DNA of 64,000 nt, from NCBI RefSeq assembly GCF_022230955.1, contig NZ_JAKKFI010000064.1:1-64000 (forward strand), in the 5' to 3' direction. Below are positions 54,918 through 63,179 of the stretch, piece by piece; positions within the stretch are counted from its first letter, which is position 1; every line of letters starts with the position of its first letter. Position numbers and translations under genes: made by a program. The notes below the pieces were generated by a model. The model made no database searches and was not told the DNA's origin. It saw only the letters and a list, made by a program, of their open reading frames with translations. The DNA is from Micromonospora cabrerizensis (GTDB lineage Bacteria; Actinomycetota; Actinomycetes; Mycobacteriales; Micromonosporaceae).

Positions 54918-55418
54918 GTGAGCCTGACGGACTCGCAGACCGTGGTGACGGTGGTGGCCGGGCTGGCCATCCTGGCCGGGTTGGCCGGCGTCGTGGTGCC
55001 CGGCCTGCCGGCGTTGCCGCTGTGCTGGGGTGGTGTGCTCGTGTGGGCGGTCTTCGGCGGTGCGGGCATGGGTGGCTGGGCCGTGTTCGCCGCTGCCACG
55101 GTGGTCGCGGCGGGCGGCGCCGTGATCAAGTACGCGTGGCCCGGCCGGAACCTGAAGCGCACCGGTGTGCCGACGTCCACACTGCTCGCCGGCGGGGTGC
55201 TCGGCATCGTCGGTTTCTTCGTGGTGCCGGTCGTGGGGCTGGTGCTCGGCTTCGTCGCCGGGGTGTGGGCGGCGGAGCGGCTGCGGCTCGGCAGCAACCA
55301 GCTCGCCTGGCCGTCCACCGTGCAGGCGCTCAAGGCAGCCGGTCTGTCGATGCTGGTCGAGTTCCTGGCCGCCTTTGTGGTGGCGGCCCTCTGGGTGACC
55401 GGCCTCCTCCTGACGTGA
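54918..55418 (+). CDS. DUF456 membrane protein
   Basis: The 166-residue protein has about four to five hydrophobic helices and the DUF456 motif set: VVVPGLPALPLCWGG early (about residues 22-36) and VVPVVGLVLGFVAGVWAAERL later. Function is unknown. GTG 54918 (VSLTDSQT) fits GGAGGGTGG; ATGs at 54894 and 54903 are in frame and possible. It follows the GGDEF-EAL gene and precedes the MBL hydrolase on the same strand. Confidence 0.82.
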   Translation: MSLTDSQTVVTVVAGLAILAGLAGVVVPGLPALPLCWGGVLVWAVFGGAGMGGWAVFAAATVVAAGGAVIKYAWPGRNLKRTGVPTSTLLAGGVLGIVGFFVVPVVGLVLGFVAGVWAAERLRLGSNQLAWPSTVQALKAAGLSMLVEFLAAFVVAALWVTGLLLT

Positions 55419-55484
55419 CCCGCTGCCCTCGTTCGGACGAGTTCGGGGCGGGCCGGCGGCGCCGCGGCGGCTAGGGTCGAGGCC

Positions 55485-56231
55485 ATGCGCGTCGTGGTGC
55501 TTGGCGGTCTTGGTGGCTGGCCCACCGCCGAGCAGGCGTGTTCGGGCTTTCTGGTCGAGCACCAGGGCTTTCGGCTGTTGATCGATCCTGGCTACGCGAC
55601 CCTGCAACCGCTGCTGGCCCGGCTGCCCGCCTCGGCGGTCGACGCGGTGTACGTCAGCCACGGCCATCCCGACCACTGCGCCGACCTGCAGCCGCTGCTG
55701 CGGGCACGGGTGTTGCCCGACCGTCCCGCGCCGGCCCTGCCGGTGTACGCGCCTGGCGGCAGCCTCGACCCGTTGCTCGCGATCGACGAGTCCGGGCTGG
55801 TCGACACGGCGTACGAACTGCACGCGTTCGCGCCCGGTGACACCTTCGACGTCGGCCCGTTCACGGTGCGGACCTGGTCCCTGCCGCACTGGGTGCCGAA
55901 CGCCGGGGCGCGTTTCTCCGCCGACGGGACGGTGCTGGCCTACACCGGGGACACCGGGCCGAGCCCGGCGTTGGTCGAGTTGGCCCGTGACGCCGACCTG
56001 CTGATCGCCGACGCGACATACGTCGACGAGATTCCGGAGCGAAACGTCGGATTCTTGTCGAGCGCAACCGAGGTGGGTCGCTATGCCACTGCGGCAGGGA
56101 CCAGAGCGGTCCTGCTGACTCACCTGTGGCCGGGCACCGCGCCCGACGCGGCGGTCGCCGCGGCCCGGCGGGCGTACACCGGTTGGGTCGGCGTGGCCCG
56201 TCCGGGCCTGCTGGTCGACCTGCCCGCCTGA
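55485..56231 (+). CDS. MBL-fold metallo-hydrolase, RNase Z-like
   Basis: The 248-residue protein is a single metallo-beta-lactamase domain. It has VYVSHGHPDHCADL (metal motif HxHxDH, about residues 59-64), later AYTGDTGPS (metal-bridging Asp) and LLTHLWPG (final His). All metal ligands are present. The pattern resembles RNase Z-like and AttM-like hydrolases; the substrate is not identifiable. It is the last gene before the amine cluster and is on the same strand. Confidence 0.85.
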   Translation: MRVVVLGGLGGWPTAEQACSGFLVEHQGFRLLIDPGYATLQPLLARLPASAVDAVYVSHGHPDHCADLQPLLRARVLPDRPAPALPVYAPGGSLDPLLAIDESGLVDTAYELHAFAPGDTFDVGPFTVRTWSLPHWVPNAGARFSADGTVLAYTGDTGPSPALVELARDADLLIADATYVDEIPERNVGFLSSATEVGRYATAAGTRAVLLTHLWPGTAPDAAVAAARRAYTGWVGVARPGLLVDLPA

Positions 56232-56460
56232 GCGTGAGGGCTCGTCGTGCCGGGGTTCGGGGGCGCGGGGCACTTGTCGGGCACGGCGGATCGCCGCGCT
56301 GAGAGAGAGGTTGTGCCCCGCGCCGCCGCGGTCCGGGCGGTCCGAGCGCCCGGGGGTGAGCCCTGCTGTCGGGCCAGGTCACAGGCTCAAGGATGCGGCC
56401 GGCGTGGCCGCAGCGGCAACACAATTAGCCGCCGGCGGTGACATTCCCGGCGGGTATGTA

Positions 56461-56490
56461 TTGACCGTCTTGATCGCCCGGGATCACACT
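56461..56490 (+). promoter_or_regulatory. Possible promoter of the permease gene
   Basis: TTGACC (56461-56466) and CACACT (56485-56490) are separated by 18 bases and could form a sigma-70-type promoter about 40 bases before the permease start. The rest of 56232-56530 shows no gene or strong hairpin. Confidence 0.35.
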
Positions 56491-56530
56491 TTGCCCACTC
56501 GCACGCGGAACCACCTCAGGGAGGTGTGCA

Positions 56531-58117
56531 GTGGCAACGACCCCCGTGCCGACCGCCGAGCAACCGATGGACGACGACGCCCGACGGCTCGCCGAACTCG
56601 GCTACAAACAGGAGCTGCGCCGCAAGTGGAGCGGCTTCTCCAACTTCGCCATCTCGTTCTCGATCATCTCGATCCTGGCCGGCTGTTTCACCACCTTCGG
56701 GCAGGCGTGGAACAACGGTGGACCGGTCGCCATCTCCTGGGGCTGGCCGCTGATCTCCCTGTTCATCCTGATCATCGGTTTCTGCATGGCGGAGCTGGTG
56801 TCGGCGTACCCGACCGCGGGTGGGATCTACTGGTGGGCGGCCACCATGGGTCGCCCCGTGCACGGCTGGTTCACCGGCTGGCTGAACCTCATCGGTCTGG
56901 TGGCGGTCACCGCGTCGGTCGACTACGGCTGCGCCACGTTCCTCAACCTCACCCTGTCGGCGCTCTTCGACGGCTGGGCCGGGACGCTGCGCCAGGCGTT
57001 CTTCCTCTTCGTGATCATCCTGGTGCTGCACGGGCTGATCAACATCTTCGGGCACCGGATCATCGACGTACTCCAGAATGTCTCGGTCTGGTGGCACGTG
57101 GCCGGCGCGGCCGTCGTGGTGGCCATCCTGGTCTTCGTGCCGGACAACCACCAGAGCTTCCAGTTCGTGTTCACCGAGCGGTTCAACAACTCCGGGTTCG
57201 GTGACGGCGACATCGGGGGGTTGACGTTCTGGTTCTACGTGCTGCCCCTGGGTTTCCTGCTCACCCAGTACACGATCACCGGCTTCGACGCCTGCGCGCA
57301 CGTCTCGGAGGAGACCCGGGGCGCCTCGCAGGCCGCCGCGCGGGGGCTCTGGCAGTCGATCTTCTATTCCGCGGTCGGCGGCTGGATCCTGCTGCTGGCG
57401 TTCCTCTTCGCGGCCACCGACGTCGAGGCGGTCAACGCCGCGGGTGGGTTCTCCGGAGCCATCTTCGAGTCGGCGTTGACGCCGGTCTTCTTCAAGATCG
57501 TCATCATCATCTCCACCATCGGCCAGTTCTTCTGCGGGATGAGTTGCGTGACCTCGATGAGCCGCATGGCCTACGCGTTCAGCCGGGACCGGGCGGTACC
57601 CGGGTGGCGGCTCTGGTCGAAGGTCGACCGCAACGGCACCCCGGTCAACGCGATCATCGGCGCCACCCTGGCCGGCCTGGTGCTGACCCTGCCGGCGCTC
57701 TACGAGAGCTCGGCCGGCATCCCGGTCGCCTTCTACGCGGTGGTCTCGGTGGCGGTGCTCGGGCTCTACCTGTCCTTCCTCATCCCGATCGCCCTGCGGC
57801 TGCGGATGGGCGACCGGTTCGTGCCGGGGCCGTGGACGCTCGGCCGCAAGTACAAGCTGCTCGGCTGGATCGCGGTGATCGAGATCGCCGTGATCGCGGT
57901 CTACTTCGTGCTGCCGATCGTGCCCGCCGGGGTGCCCGGCAACGACGGGTTCACCTGGTCGGCCGTCAACTACGCGCCACTCGCCGTCGGCGGGGTGCTG
58001 CTGGTGGTCGCCGTCTGGTGGTACGCCTCGGCCCGCACCTGGTTCACCGGACCAGTCCGTACCGTCGAGGAGCCGGCCGCCAGGTCAGAGCCGGCGGCGG
58101 TCGACGGCGCCGATTGA
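56531..58117 (+). CDS. APC-family amine/amino-acid permease
   Basis: This 528-residue permease has about twelve helices and resembles the GABA/choline (ACT) branch of the APC superfamily. Key motifs are GYKQELRRKWSGFSNFAISFSIISILAG at the start, then AYPTAGGIYWW and a TGFDACAHVSEETRGA loop. It probably imports a polyamine, GABA or ethanolamine-like amine, judging from its neighbours: GlnA-like, aldehyde dehydrogenase, SDR and PuuD-like genes. GTG 56531 follows GGGAGG. A palindromic terminator separates it from the opposing PQQ-type gene. Confidence 0.88.
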   Translation: MATTPVPTAEQPMDDDARRLAELGYKQELRRKWSGFSNFAISFSIISILAGCFTTFGQAWNNGGPVAISWGWPLISLFILIIGFCMAELVSAYPTAGGIYWWAATMGRPVHGWFTGWLNLIGLVAVTASVDYGCATFLNLTLSALFDGWAGTLRQAFFLFVIILVLHGLINIFGHRIIDVLQNVSVWWHVAGAAVVVAILVFVPDNHQSFQFVFTERFNNSGFGDGDIGGLTFWFYVLPLGFLLTQYTITGFDACAHVSEETRGASQAAARGLWQSIFYSAVGGWILLLAFLFAATDVEAVNAAGGFSGAIFESALTPVFFKIVIIISTIGQFFCGMSCVTSMSRMAYAFSRDRAVPGWRLWSKVDRNGTPVNAIIGATLAGLVLTLPALYESSAGIPVAFYAVVSVAVLGLYLSFLIPIALRLRMGDRFVPGPWTLGRKYKLLGWIAVIEIAVIAVYFVLPIVPAGVPGNDGFTWSAVNYAPLAVGGVLLVVAVWWYASARTWFTGPVRTVEEPAARSEPAAVDGAD

Positions 58118-58139
58118 CCCGCGCCGGGCCCGGCGCGGG
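58118..58139. terminator. Bidirectional terminator
   Basis: CCCGCGCCGGG (58118-58128) and CCCGGCGCGGG (58129-58139) are perfect 11-bp arms between the convergent permease and sugar dehydrogenase genes. Confidence 0.82.
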
Positions 58140-58140
58140 G

Positions 58141-59277
58141 TCAGGGCTGCGCGGACCGGACTCCGACACGACCGGCGGGCGGCGGCTGCCGCTCGCCGGT
58201 CGTGAACCGGAGGATGCGGTCGTCCTGCGGCCTCGGCGTGCCGTTGCCGTCGCGGTTGCTGGTGGCCACCCAGAGAGAGCCGTCCGGGGCCACCTCGACG
58301 GTACGGAGCCGGCCGTAGGCGCCCACCAGCTCGGCGGACGGTGTGCCGACCGTCCCGGCGGGGCTGATCGGGACGGCCCACAGCCGGGCCCCGCGCAGCG
58401 CGGCGACGAACAGGGTGCCGCCGGCGAAGGCAGCACCACTCGGCGACGCCTGCACCGGGGGCCAGACGACCACCGGGGCACGGAACCGGGGATCGGTGCT
58501 CGGGCCCTCCACGACCGGCCAGCCGTAGTTGCCGCCCGGGACGATGCGGTTCACCTCGTCCCAGGTGGCCTGGCCGAACTCCGTGGCGAACAGGCGGCCC
58601 TGCGCGTCCCAGGCCAGACCCTGCACGTTGCGGTGGCCGTAGCTGAACACCGGCGAGCCGGGGAACGGGTTGCCCGCCGGGACACCACCGTTCGGCCGGA
58701 TCCGCAGGATCTTGCCGTTGCGGCTGGCCAGGTTCTGCGCGTTGGCGGGGACACCGGCGTCACCGACGCCGACGTAGAGCATCCCGTCGGGGCCGAAGGC
58801 GATCCGCCCGCCGTTGTGGATGGAGGCCCGCACGGGGCCACTGAAGATCACCTGCTGGCGTTGCGGCGCGTTCAGCCGGAACCGCGCGACCCGGATGTCG
58901 GACGCGGTCGTGAAGCAGACGTAGACCCACCGGTCCAGGCGGTACCGGGGCGAGACGGCCAGGCCGAGCAGGCCCCCCTCGCCGCCGCCGACGACTCCCG
59001 CGATCCGGGCGACCTGCACCGTCGGCTGGCCGGGTCGGACCCGCAGCACGGTGCCCTGGTCGCGCTGGGCCACCAGGGCGCTGCCGTCGGGCAGGAAGCC
59101 GAGCCCCCAGGGCGCTTCGAGCCCGGTCGCGACGACCTCCGGCTGGGCGAGGTCGAACCCGCCGACGCCCACGGCGGCGACCGACCCGTCCCGCGGACGA
59201 ACGCCCGCCTCGGCGCTCACCGCCGTGCCGAGCGCGATGGCGAGAGTGACGACGGCCAGGACTGCTCGAAGACGCAT
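58141..59277 (-). CDS. Secreted PQQ-dependent sugar dehydrogenase-like protein
   Basis: The 378-residue product has a signal peptide (1-23) and a six-bladed beta-propeller of the soluble glucose dehydrogenase (GDH-B/YliI) kind: GLEAPWGLGFLPDGSALVAQRD, GGLLGLAVSP, SIHNGGRIAFGPDGMLYVGVGD (catalytic His) and SYGHRNVQGLAWD. Such enzymes oxidise aldose sugars with PQQ in the periplasm or outside the cell; no PQQ biosynthesis genes are seen here, so cofactor use is inferred. GAGGAG precedes the ATG. It interrupts the amine cluster in the opposite direction. Confidence 0.87.
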   Translation of the reverse strand: MRLRAVLAVVTLAIALGTAVSAEAGVRPRDGSVAAVGVGGFDLAQPEVVATGLEAPWGLGFLPDGSALVAQRDQGTVLRVRPGQPTVQVARIAGVVGGGEGGLLGLAVSPRYRLDRWVYVCFTTASDIRVARFRLNAPQRQQVIFSGPVRASIHNGGRIAFGPDGMLYVGVGDAGVPANAQNLASRNGKILRIRPNGGVPAGNPFPGSPVFSYGHRNVQGLAWDAQGRLFATEFGQATWDEVNRIVPGGNYGWPVVEGPSTDPRFRAPVVVWPPVQASPSGAAFAGGTLFVAALRGARLWAVPISPAGTVGTPSAELVGAYGRLRTVEVAPDGSLWVATSNRDGNGTPRPQDDRILRFTTGERQPPPAGRVGVRSAQP

Positions 59278-59368
59278 GACAACTCCTCGCGTGGTTTGCC
59301 GCCGACCACGCCGGGGGCATTGACGGTGATCCGGTTTGCCAGTAGACCTTGGTGATGGAGGCCCGCTC

Positions 59369-60733
59369 ATGAGCAGAACGCCGTTGACGCTGGAAGAGTT
59401 GCGGGTCGCGGTCGAGGCCGGCGAGATCGACACCGTGGTGCTGGCCCTGGTCGACATGCAGGGCCGCCTGCAGGGCAAGCGGTTCCACGCGCCCTTCTTC
59501 CTCGACCAGGTGGTGGCCAACGGCAGCGAGGGCTGCAACTACCTGCTCGCCGTGGACGTCGACATGAACACCGTCGACGGGTACGCGATGTCGAGCTGGG
59601 AGCGCGGCTACGGCGACTTCGCGATGGTGCCGGACTTCGGCACGTTGCGCCGCACGCCCTGGCAACCCGGCTCCGCGATGCTGCTGGCCGACCTGACCTG
59701 GCTCGACGGTTCGGGCGACGTGGTCGCCTCGCCCCGGCAGATCCTGCGCCGGCAGCTCGACCGGCTGGCCGAGCACGGGCTGACCGCGTACGCGGGCACC
59801 GAGCTGGAGTTCGTGCTGTTCCGCGACTCGTACGAGGACGCCTGGCAGCGCGGCTACCGCGATCTCACCCCGGCCAACCAGTACAACGTCGACTACTCCC
59901 TGCTCGGCACCGCCCGGGTGGAGCCGCTGCTGCGCCGGATCCGCACCGAGATGGCCGCTGCCGGGCTCACCCCGGAGAGCGCCAAGGGCGAGTGCAACCT
60001 CGGCCAGCACGAGATCGCCTTCCGCTACGACGAGGCGGTCGCCTGCGCCGACCACCACGTGATCTACAAGAACGGCGCCAAGGAGATCGCCGCCCAGGAG
60101 GGCATGTCGATCACCTTCATGGCCAAGCCGAACGAGCGGGAGGGCAACTCCTGCCACATCCACTTCTCGCTGCGGGACAGCAGCGGTGGCTCGGCGATGC
60201 TCGGCGACGGGCCGGCGCACCTGTCACCGACCGGGCAGCGGGTGCTCGCCGGGCTGCTGGCAACCATGCGGGAGTTCAGCCTGCTCTTCGCCCCGAACAT
60301 CAACTCCTACAAGCGCTACCAGCCCGGGTCGTTCGCCCCGACGGCGCTGCGCTGGGGAGTGGACAACCGCACGTGCGCGCTGCGGGTGGTCGGGCACGGG
60401 CAGGGTATGCGGGTGGAGAACCGGGTGCCCGGCGCCGACGTCAACCCGTACCTGGCCATCGCCGGGCTGGTCGCCGGCGCGCTGCACGGCATCGACCGTG
60501 AGCTGGAGCTGGGCGACGAGTGCACCGGCAACGCGTACGACGACCCGGAGGCCGAGCGGGTCCCCGGCACGCTGCGCGACGCCCTGGCCCTCTGGGAGGG
60601 CTCCACGGTTGCCCGCGAGGCGTTCGGCGACGAGGTGGTGGCCCACTACGCCAACCAGGCGAGGGTGGAGCTGGCGGCCTTCGACGCGGCCGTGACGGAC
60701 TGGGAGCTGACCCGTGGCTTCGAACGCCTGTAA
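59369..60733 (+). CDS. GlnA-like gamma-glutamylamine synthetase (GlnA3/GlnA4 type)
   Basis: The 454-residue protein is a glutamine-synthetase-fold ligase with the Mg/Glu motif GTELEFVLF, ATP-binding GQHEIAFRYDEAV and FMAKPNEREGNSCHIHFS, and the C-terminal RVENRVPGADVNPYL. In Streptomyces such paralogues (GlnA3, GlnA4) attach glutamate to polyamines or ethanolamine to start their breakdown. Here the permease, aldehyde dehydrogenase and PuuD-like neighbours support that role; the exact amine is unknown. True nitrogen-assimilating GlnA is less likely because of this context. GGAGG precedes ATG 59369. It is divergent from the sugar dehydrogenase gene. Confidence 0.87.
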   Translation: MSRTPLTLEELRVAVEAGEIDTVVLALVDMQGRLQGKRFHAPFFLDQVVANGSEGCNYLLAVDVDMNTVDGYAMSSWERGYGDFAMVPDFGTLRRTPWQPGSAMLLADLTWLDGSGDVVASPRQILRRQLDRLAEHGLTAYAGTELEFVLFRDSYEDAWQRGYRDLTPANQYNVDYSLLGTARVEPLLRRIRTEMAAAGLTPESAKGECNLGQHEIAFRYDEAVACADHHVIYKNGAKEIAAQEGMSITFMAKPNEREGNSCHIHFSLRDSSGGSAMLGDGPAHLSPTGQRVLAGLLATMREFSLLFAPNINSYKRYQPGSFAPTALRWGVDNRTCALRVVGHGQGMRVENRVPGADVNPYLAIAGLVAGALHGIDRELELGDECTGNAYDDPEAERVPGTLRDALALWEGSTVAREAFGDEVVAHYANQARVELAAFDAAVTDWELTRGFERL

Positions 60734-60785
60734 CGCACCCCACCCCGCCCCCGCCCCCGCGCCCCGCCCCGCCCCCGGCCGCGTC

Positions 60786-60854
60786 GATCATGGACTTGTG
60801 GTGCCGGGAGTGCGGCAGATTGCGGCTTTGGTGGGGCACCACAAGTCCATGATC
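60786..60854. repeat. Family B palindromic element, copy 2
   Basis: GATCATGGACTTGTGGTGCC (60786-60805) is perfectly mirrored at 60835-60854, giving 20-bp arms around a 29-base loop. The core GATCATG and the following acttgt/agttat pattern match the copy at 11100. It lies 23 bases before the aldehyde dehydrogenase start, so it would be in that gene's leader. Confidence 0.85.
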
Positions 60855-60877
60855 GGCAATGAGGGGCGGGTGGGGGT

Positions 60878-62233
60878 GTGACTCTGGTTGTGGATCCGGC
60901 CACCGGGGTGGGGTTTCGGGACGTGGCCGGGGCCTCGGTGGCGGAGGTGGACGGGGCGATCTCGCGGGCCGCCACCGCGTTCGAGGCCTGGCGCAGGGTG
61001 GCTCCCGGGGACCGGGCGCGCCTGCTGCGACGGTTCGCCGCCGTGATCGACGCGCACCTGGACGAGCTGGCCGCGCTGGAGGTCCGCAACTCCGGCCACA
61101 CCATCGGCAACGCCCGGTGGGAGGCCGGCAACGTACGGGACGTCCTGGACTACTACGCCGGGGCGCCCGAGCGGTTGACCGGGCGGCAGATCCCGGTGCC
61201 GGGCGGGCTGGACGTCACCTTCCACGAGCCGCTCGGCGTGGTCGGCGTGATCGTTCCCTGGAACTTCCCGATGCCGATCGCCGCCTGGGGGTTCGTCCCG
61301 GCTCTCGCCGCCGGCAACACCGTGGTGCTCAAACCCGCCGAGTTGACCCCGCTGACCGCGCTGCGGCTGGCCGAGCTGGCCCGTGAGGCGGGCCTGCCCG
61401 ACGACGTGTTCACCGTCGTACCGGGCGAGGGTGCGGTGGTGGGGGAGCGGTTCGTCAGCCACCCGGCGGTCCGCAAGATCTGCTTCACCGGCTCCACCGA
61501 GGTCGGCACCCGGATCATGGCCGGCTGCGCGGCGCAGGTGAAGCGACTCACCCTGGAGTTGGGCGGCAAGAGCGCGAACATCGTGTTCGCCGACGCCGAC
61601 CTGGAGCGCGCCGCCGCGACCGCGCCGGGCGCGGTCTTCGACAACGCCGGCCAGGACTGCTGCGCACGGTCGCGGATCCTGGTCCAACGCCCGGTGTACG
61701 ACCGCTTCCTCGCGCTGCTCGAACCAGCGGTACGCGCGGTGCGGGTGGAGGACCCGTCCCGGGACACCGCCGAGATGGGCCCGCTGATCTCCGCGGCCCA
61801 GCGCGACCGGGTCGCCGGCTACCTGACCGGCGCAGACGTCGCCTTCGCCGGCTCCTGCCCCGACGGCCCCGGGTTCTGGCACGCGCCCACCGTGCTGCTG
61901 GCCGAATCGCCGGCCGACCGGCACTGGCGGGAGGAGATCTTCGGCCCGGTGGTCTCGGTGCTGCCGTTCGACGACGAGGCCGACGCGGTCCGGCTCGCCA
62001 ACGACACCGAGTACGGCCTCTCCGGCTCGATCTGGACCCGGGACGTGGGTCGGGCCCTCCGCCTGGCCCGCGCCGTCGAGGCGGGCAACCTCAGCGTCAA
62101 CTCGCACTCCTCGGTGCGCTACTGGACCCCGTTCGGCGGGATGAAGCGTTCCGGGCTCGGCCGTGAGCTGGGCCCGGACGCGCTGCACTCCTTCACCGAC
62201 GTCAAGAACGTGTTCATCGCGACAGAGGAGTGA
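60878..62233 (+). CDS. Aldehyde dehydrogenase (PuuC/BetB-like)
   Basis: The 451-residue NAD(P)-dependent enzyme has PWNFPMPIAAWGF, the FTGSTEVG nucleotide motif, LELGGKSANIV (general-base Glu) and NAGQDCCARSR with catalytic Cys261. It probably oxidises the aldehyde released from the gamma-glutamylated amine. Length is slightly short for the family because the N-terminus is brief. GTG 60878 follows GAGGGGCGGG. The SDR gene starts five bases after its stop. A family B palindrome lies in its leader. Confidence 0.93.
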   Translation: MTLVVDPATGVGFRDVAGASVAEVDGAISRAATAFEAWRRVAPGDRARLLRRFAAVIDAHLDELAALEVRNSGHTIGNARWEAGNVRDVLDYYAGAPERLTGRQIPVPGGLDVTFHEPLGVVGVIVPWNFPMPIAAWGFVPALAAGNTVVLKPAELTPLTALRLAELAREAGLPDDVFTVVPGEGAVVGERFVSHPAVRKICFTGSTEVGTRIMAGCAAQVKRLTLELGGKSANIVFADADLERAAATAPGAVFDNAGQDCCARSRILVQRPVYDRFLALLEPAVRAVRVEDPSRDTAEMGPLISAAQRDRVAGYLTGADVAFAGSCPDGPGFWHAPTVLLAESPADRHWREEIFGPVVSVLPFDDEADAVRLANDTEYGLSGSIWTRDVGRALRLARAVEAGNLSVNSHSSVRYWTPFGGMKRSGLGRELGPDALHSFTDVKNVFIATEE

Positions 62234-62238
62234 CGCCA

Positions 62239-63006
62239 GTGCAGGGTCGATTGCAGGACCGGGTGGCCGTGGTCACCGGAGCGGGCAGCGGCATCGGGTT
62301 GGCCACCGTCCGGCGGTTCGCCGCCGAGGGGGCCCGGGTGGTCTGCGTGGACATCGACGTGGCGGCCGGCGAGAAGGCAGCCGAGGAGTGCGGCGGCGAG
62401 TTCGTCCGCACCGACGTGGCCGACGAGTCGGCGGTACGCGACCTGTTCGACGGGGTGGTCGAGCGGCACGGCCGGGTGGACGTCGCGTTCAACAACGCCG
62501 GCATCTCGCCACCGGACGACGACTCCATCCTGGACACCGGCCTCGACGCGTGGGAGCGGGTGCTGCGGGTCAACACCACCAGCGTCTACCTCTGCTGCAA
62601 GTACGCCATTCCGCACATGCGCCGCCAGGGCAAGGGGTCGATCATCAACACCGCCTCGTTCGTGGCGCTGATGGGCGCGGCGACGTCGCAGATCGCCTAC
62701 ACCGCGAGCAAGGGTGGCGTGCTGGCGATGACCCGGGAGTTGGGTGTGCAGTTCGCCCGTGAGGGCATCCGGGTCAACGCGCTCTGTCCCGGCCCGGTGG
62801 CCACCCCGTTGTTGCTGGAGTTGTTCGCCGCCGACCCGGAGCGGGCCGCCCGCCGGCTGGTGCACGTGCCGATGGGCCGCTTCGGGCAACCCGAGGAGAT
62901 CGCGGCCGCGGTGGCGTTCCTGGCCAGCGACGACGCCTCGTTCATGACCGCCGCGCAGTTCGTGGTCGACGGCGGCATCACGGGCGCCTACGTCACTCCC
63001 CTGTGA
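62239..63006 (+). CDS. Short-chain dehydrogenase/reductase
   Basis: The 255-residue SDR has VTGAGSGIGLATV (cofactor-binding TGxxxGxG), NNAGIS, the catalytic Ser region NTASFVAL and YTASK (Tyr154, Lys158). An Asp after the second strand (CVDID) suggests NAD preference. Its place between the aldehyde dehydrogenase and PuuD-like genes suggests oxidation of an amine-derived intermediate; the substrate is not clear. GTG 62239 follows GAGGAG; GTG 62230 is possible. Its stop codon lies at the start of a 59-bp tandem repeat. Confidence 0.9.
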   Translation: MQGRLQDRVAVVTGAGSGIGLATVRRFAAEGARVVCVDIDVAAGEKAAEECGGEFVRTDVADESAVRDLFDGVVERHGRVDVAFNNAGISPPDDDSILDTGLDAWERVLRVNTTSVYLCCKYAIPHMRRQGKGSIINTASFVALMGAATSQIAYTASKGGVLAMTRELGVQFAREGIRVNALCPGPVATPLLLELFAADPERAARRLVHVPMGRFGQPEEIAAAVAFLASDDASFMTAAQFVVDGGITGAYVTPL

Positions 63007-63179
63007 GCGCGAGGAGTGAGCCGGTCTTGCGAGCCCCGCAGTCGCGAACGACGCCAGCCCTGTGAGCGCGAGGAGTGAGCCGGTCTTGCGAGCCCCGCAG
63101 TCGCGAACGACGCCGGCCCTGTAAGCGCGAGGAGTGAGCCGGTCTTGCGAGCCCCGCAGTCGCGAACGACGCCAGCCCC
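63003..63179. repeat. 3 x 59-bp tandem repeat
   Basis: A 59-bp unit beginning GTGAGCGCGAGGAGTGAGCC starts at 63003, 63062 and 63121 (GTAAGC in the third). The three copies differ by only a few bases. The first copy includes the SDR stop codon, and the PuuD-like start at 63180 follows the last copy directly. There are no spacers, so this is not CRISPR. Confidence 0.93.

Noticed and set aside
63003..63179. Possible CRISPR array
   Set aside because: The 59-bp units abut with no variable spacers and there are no cas genes.
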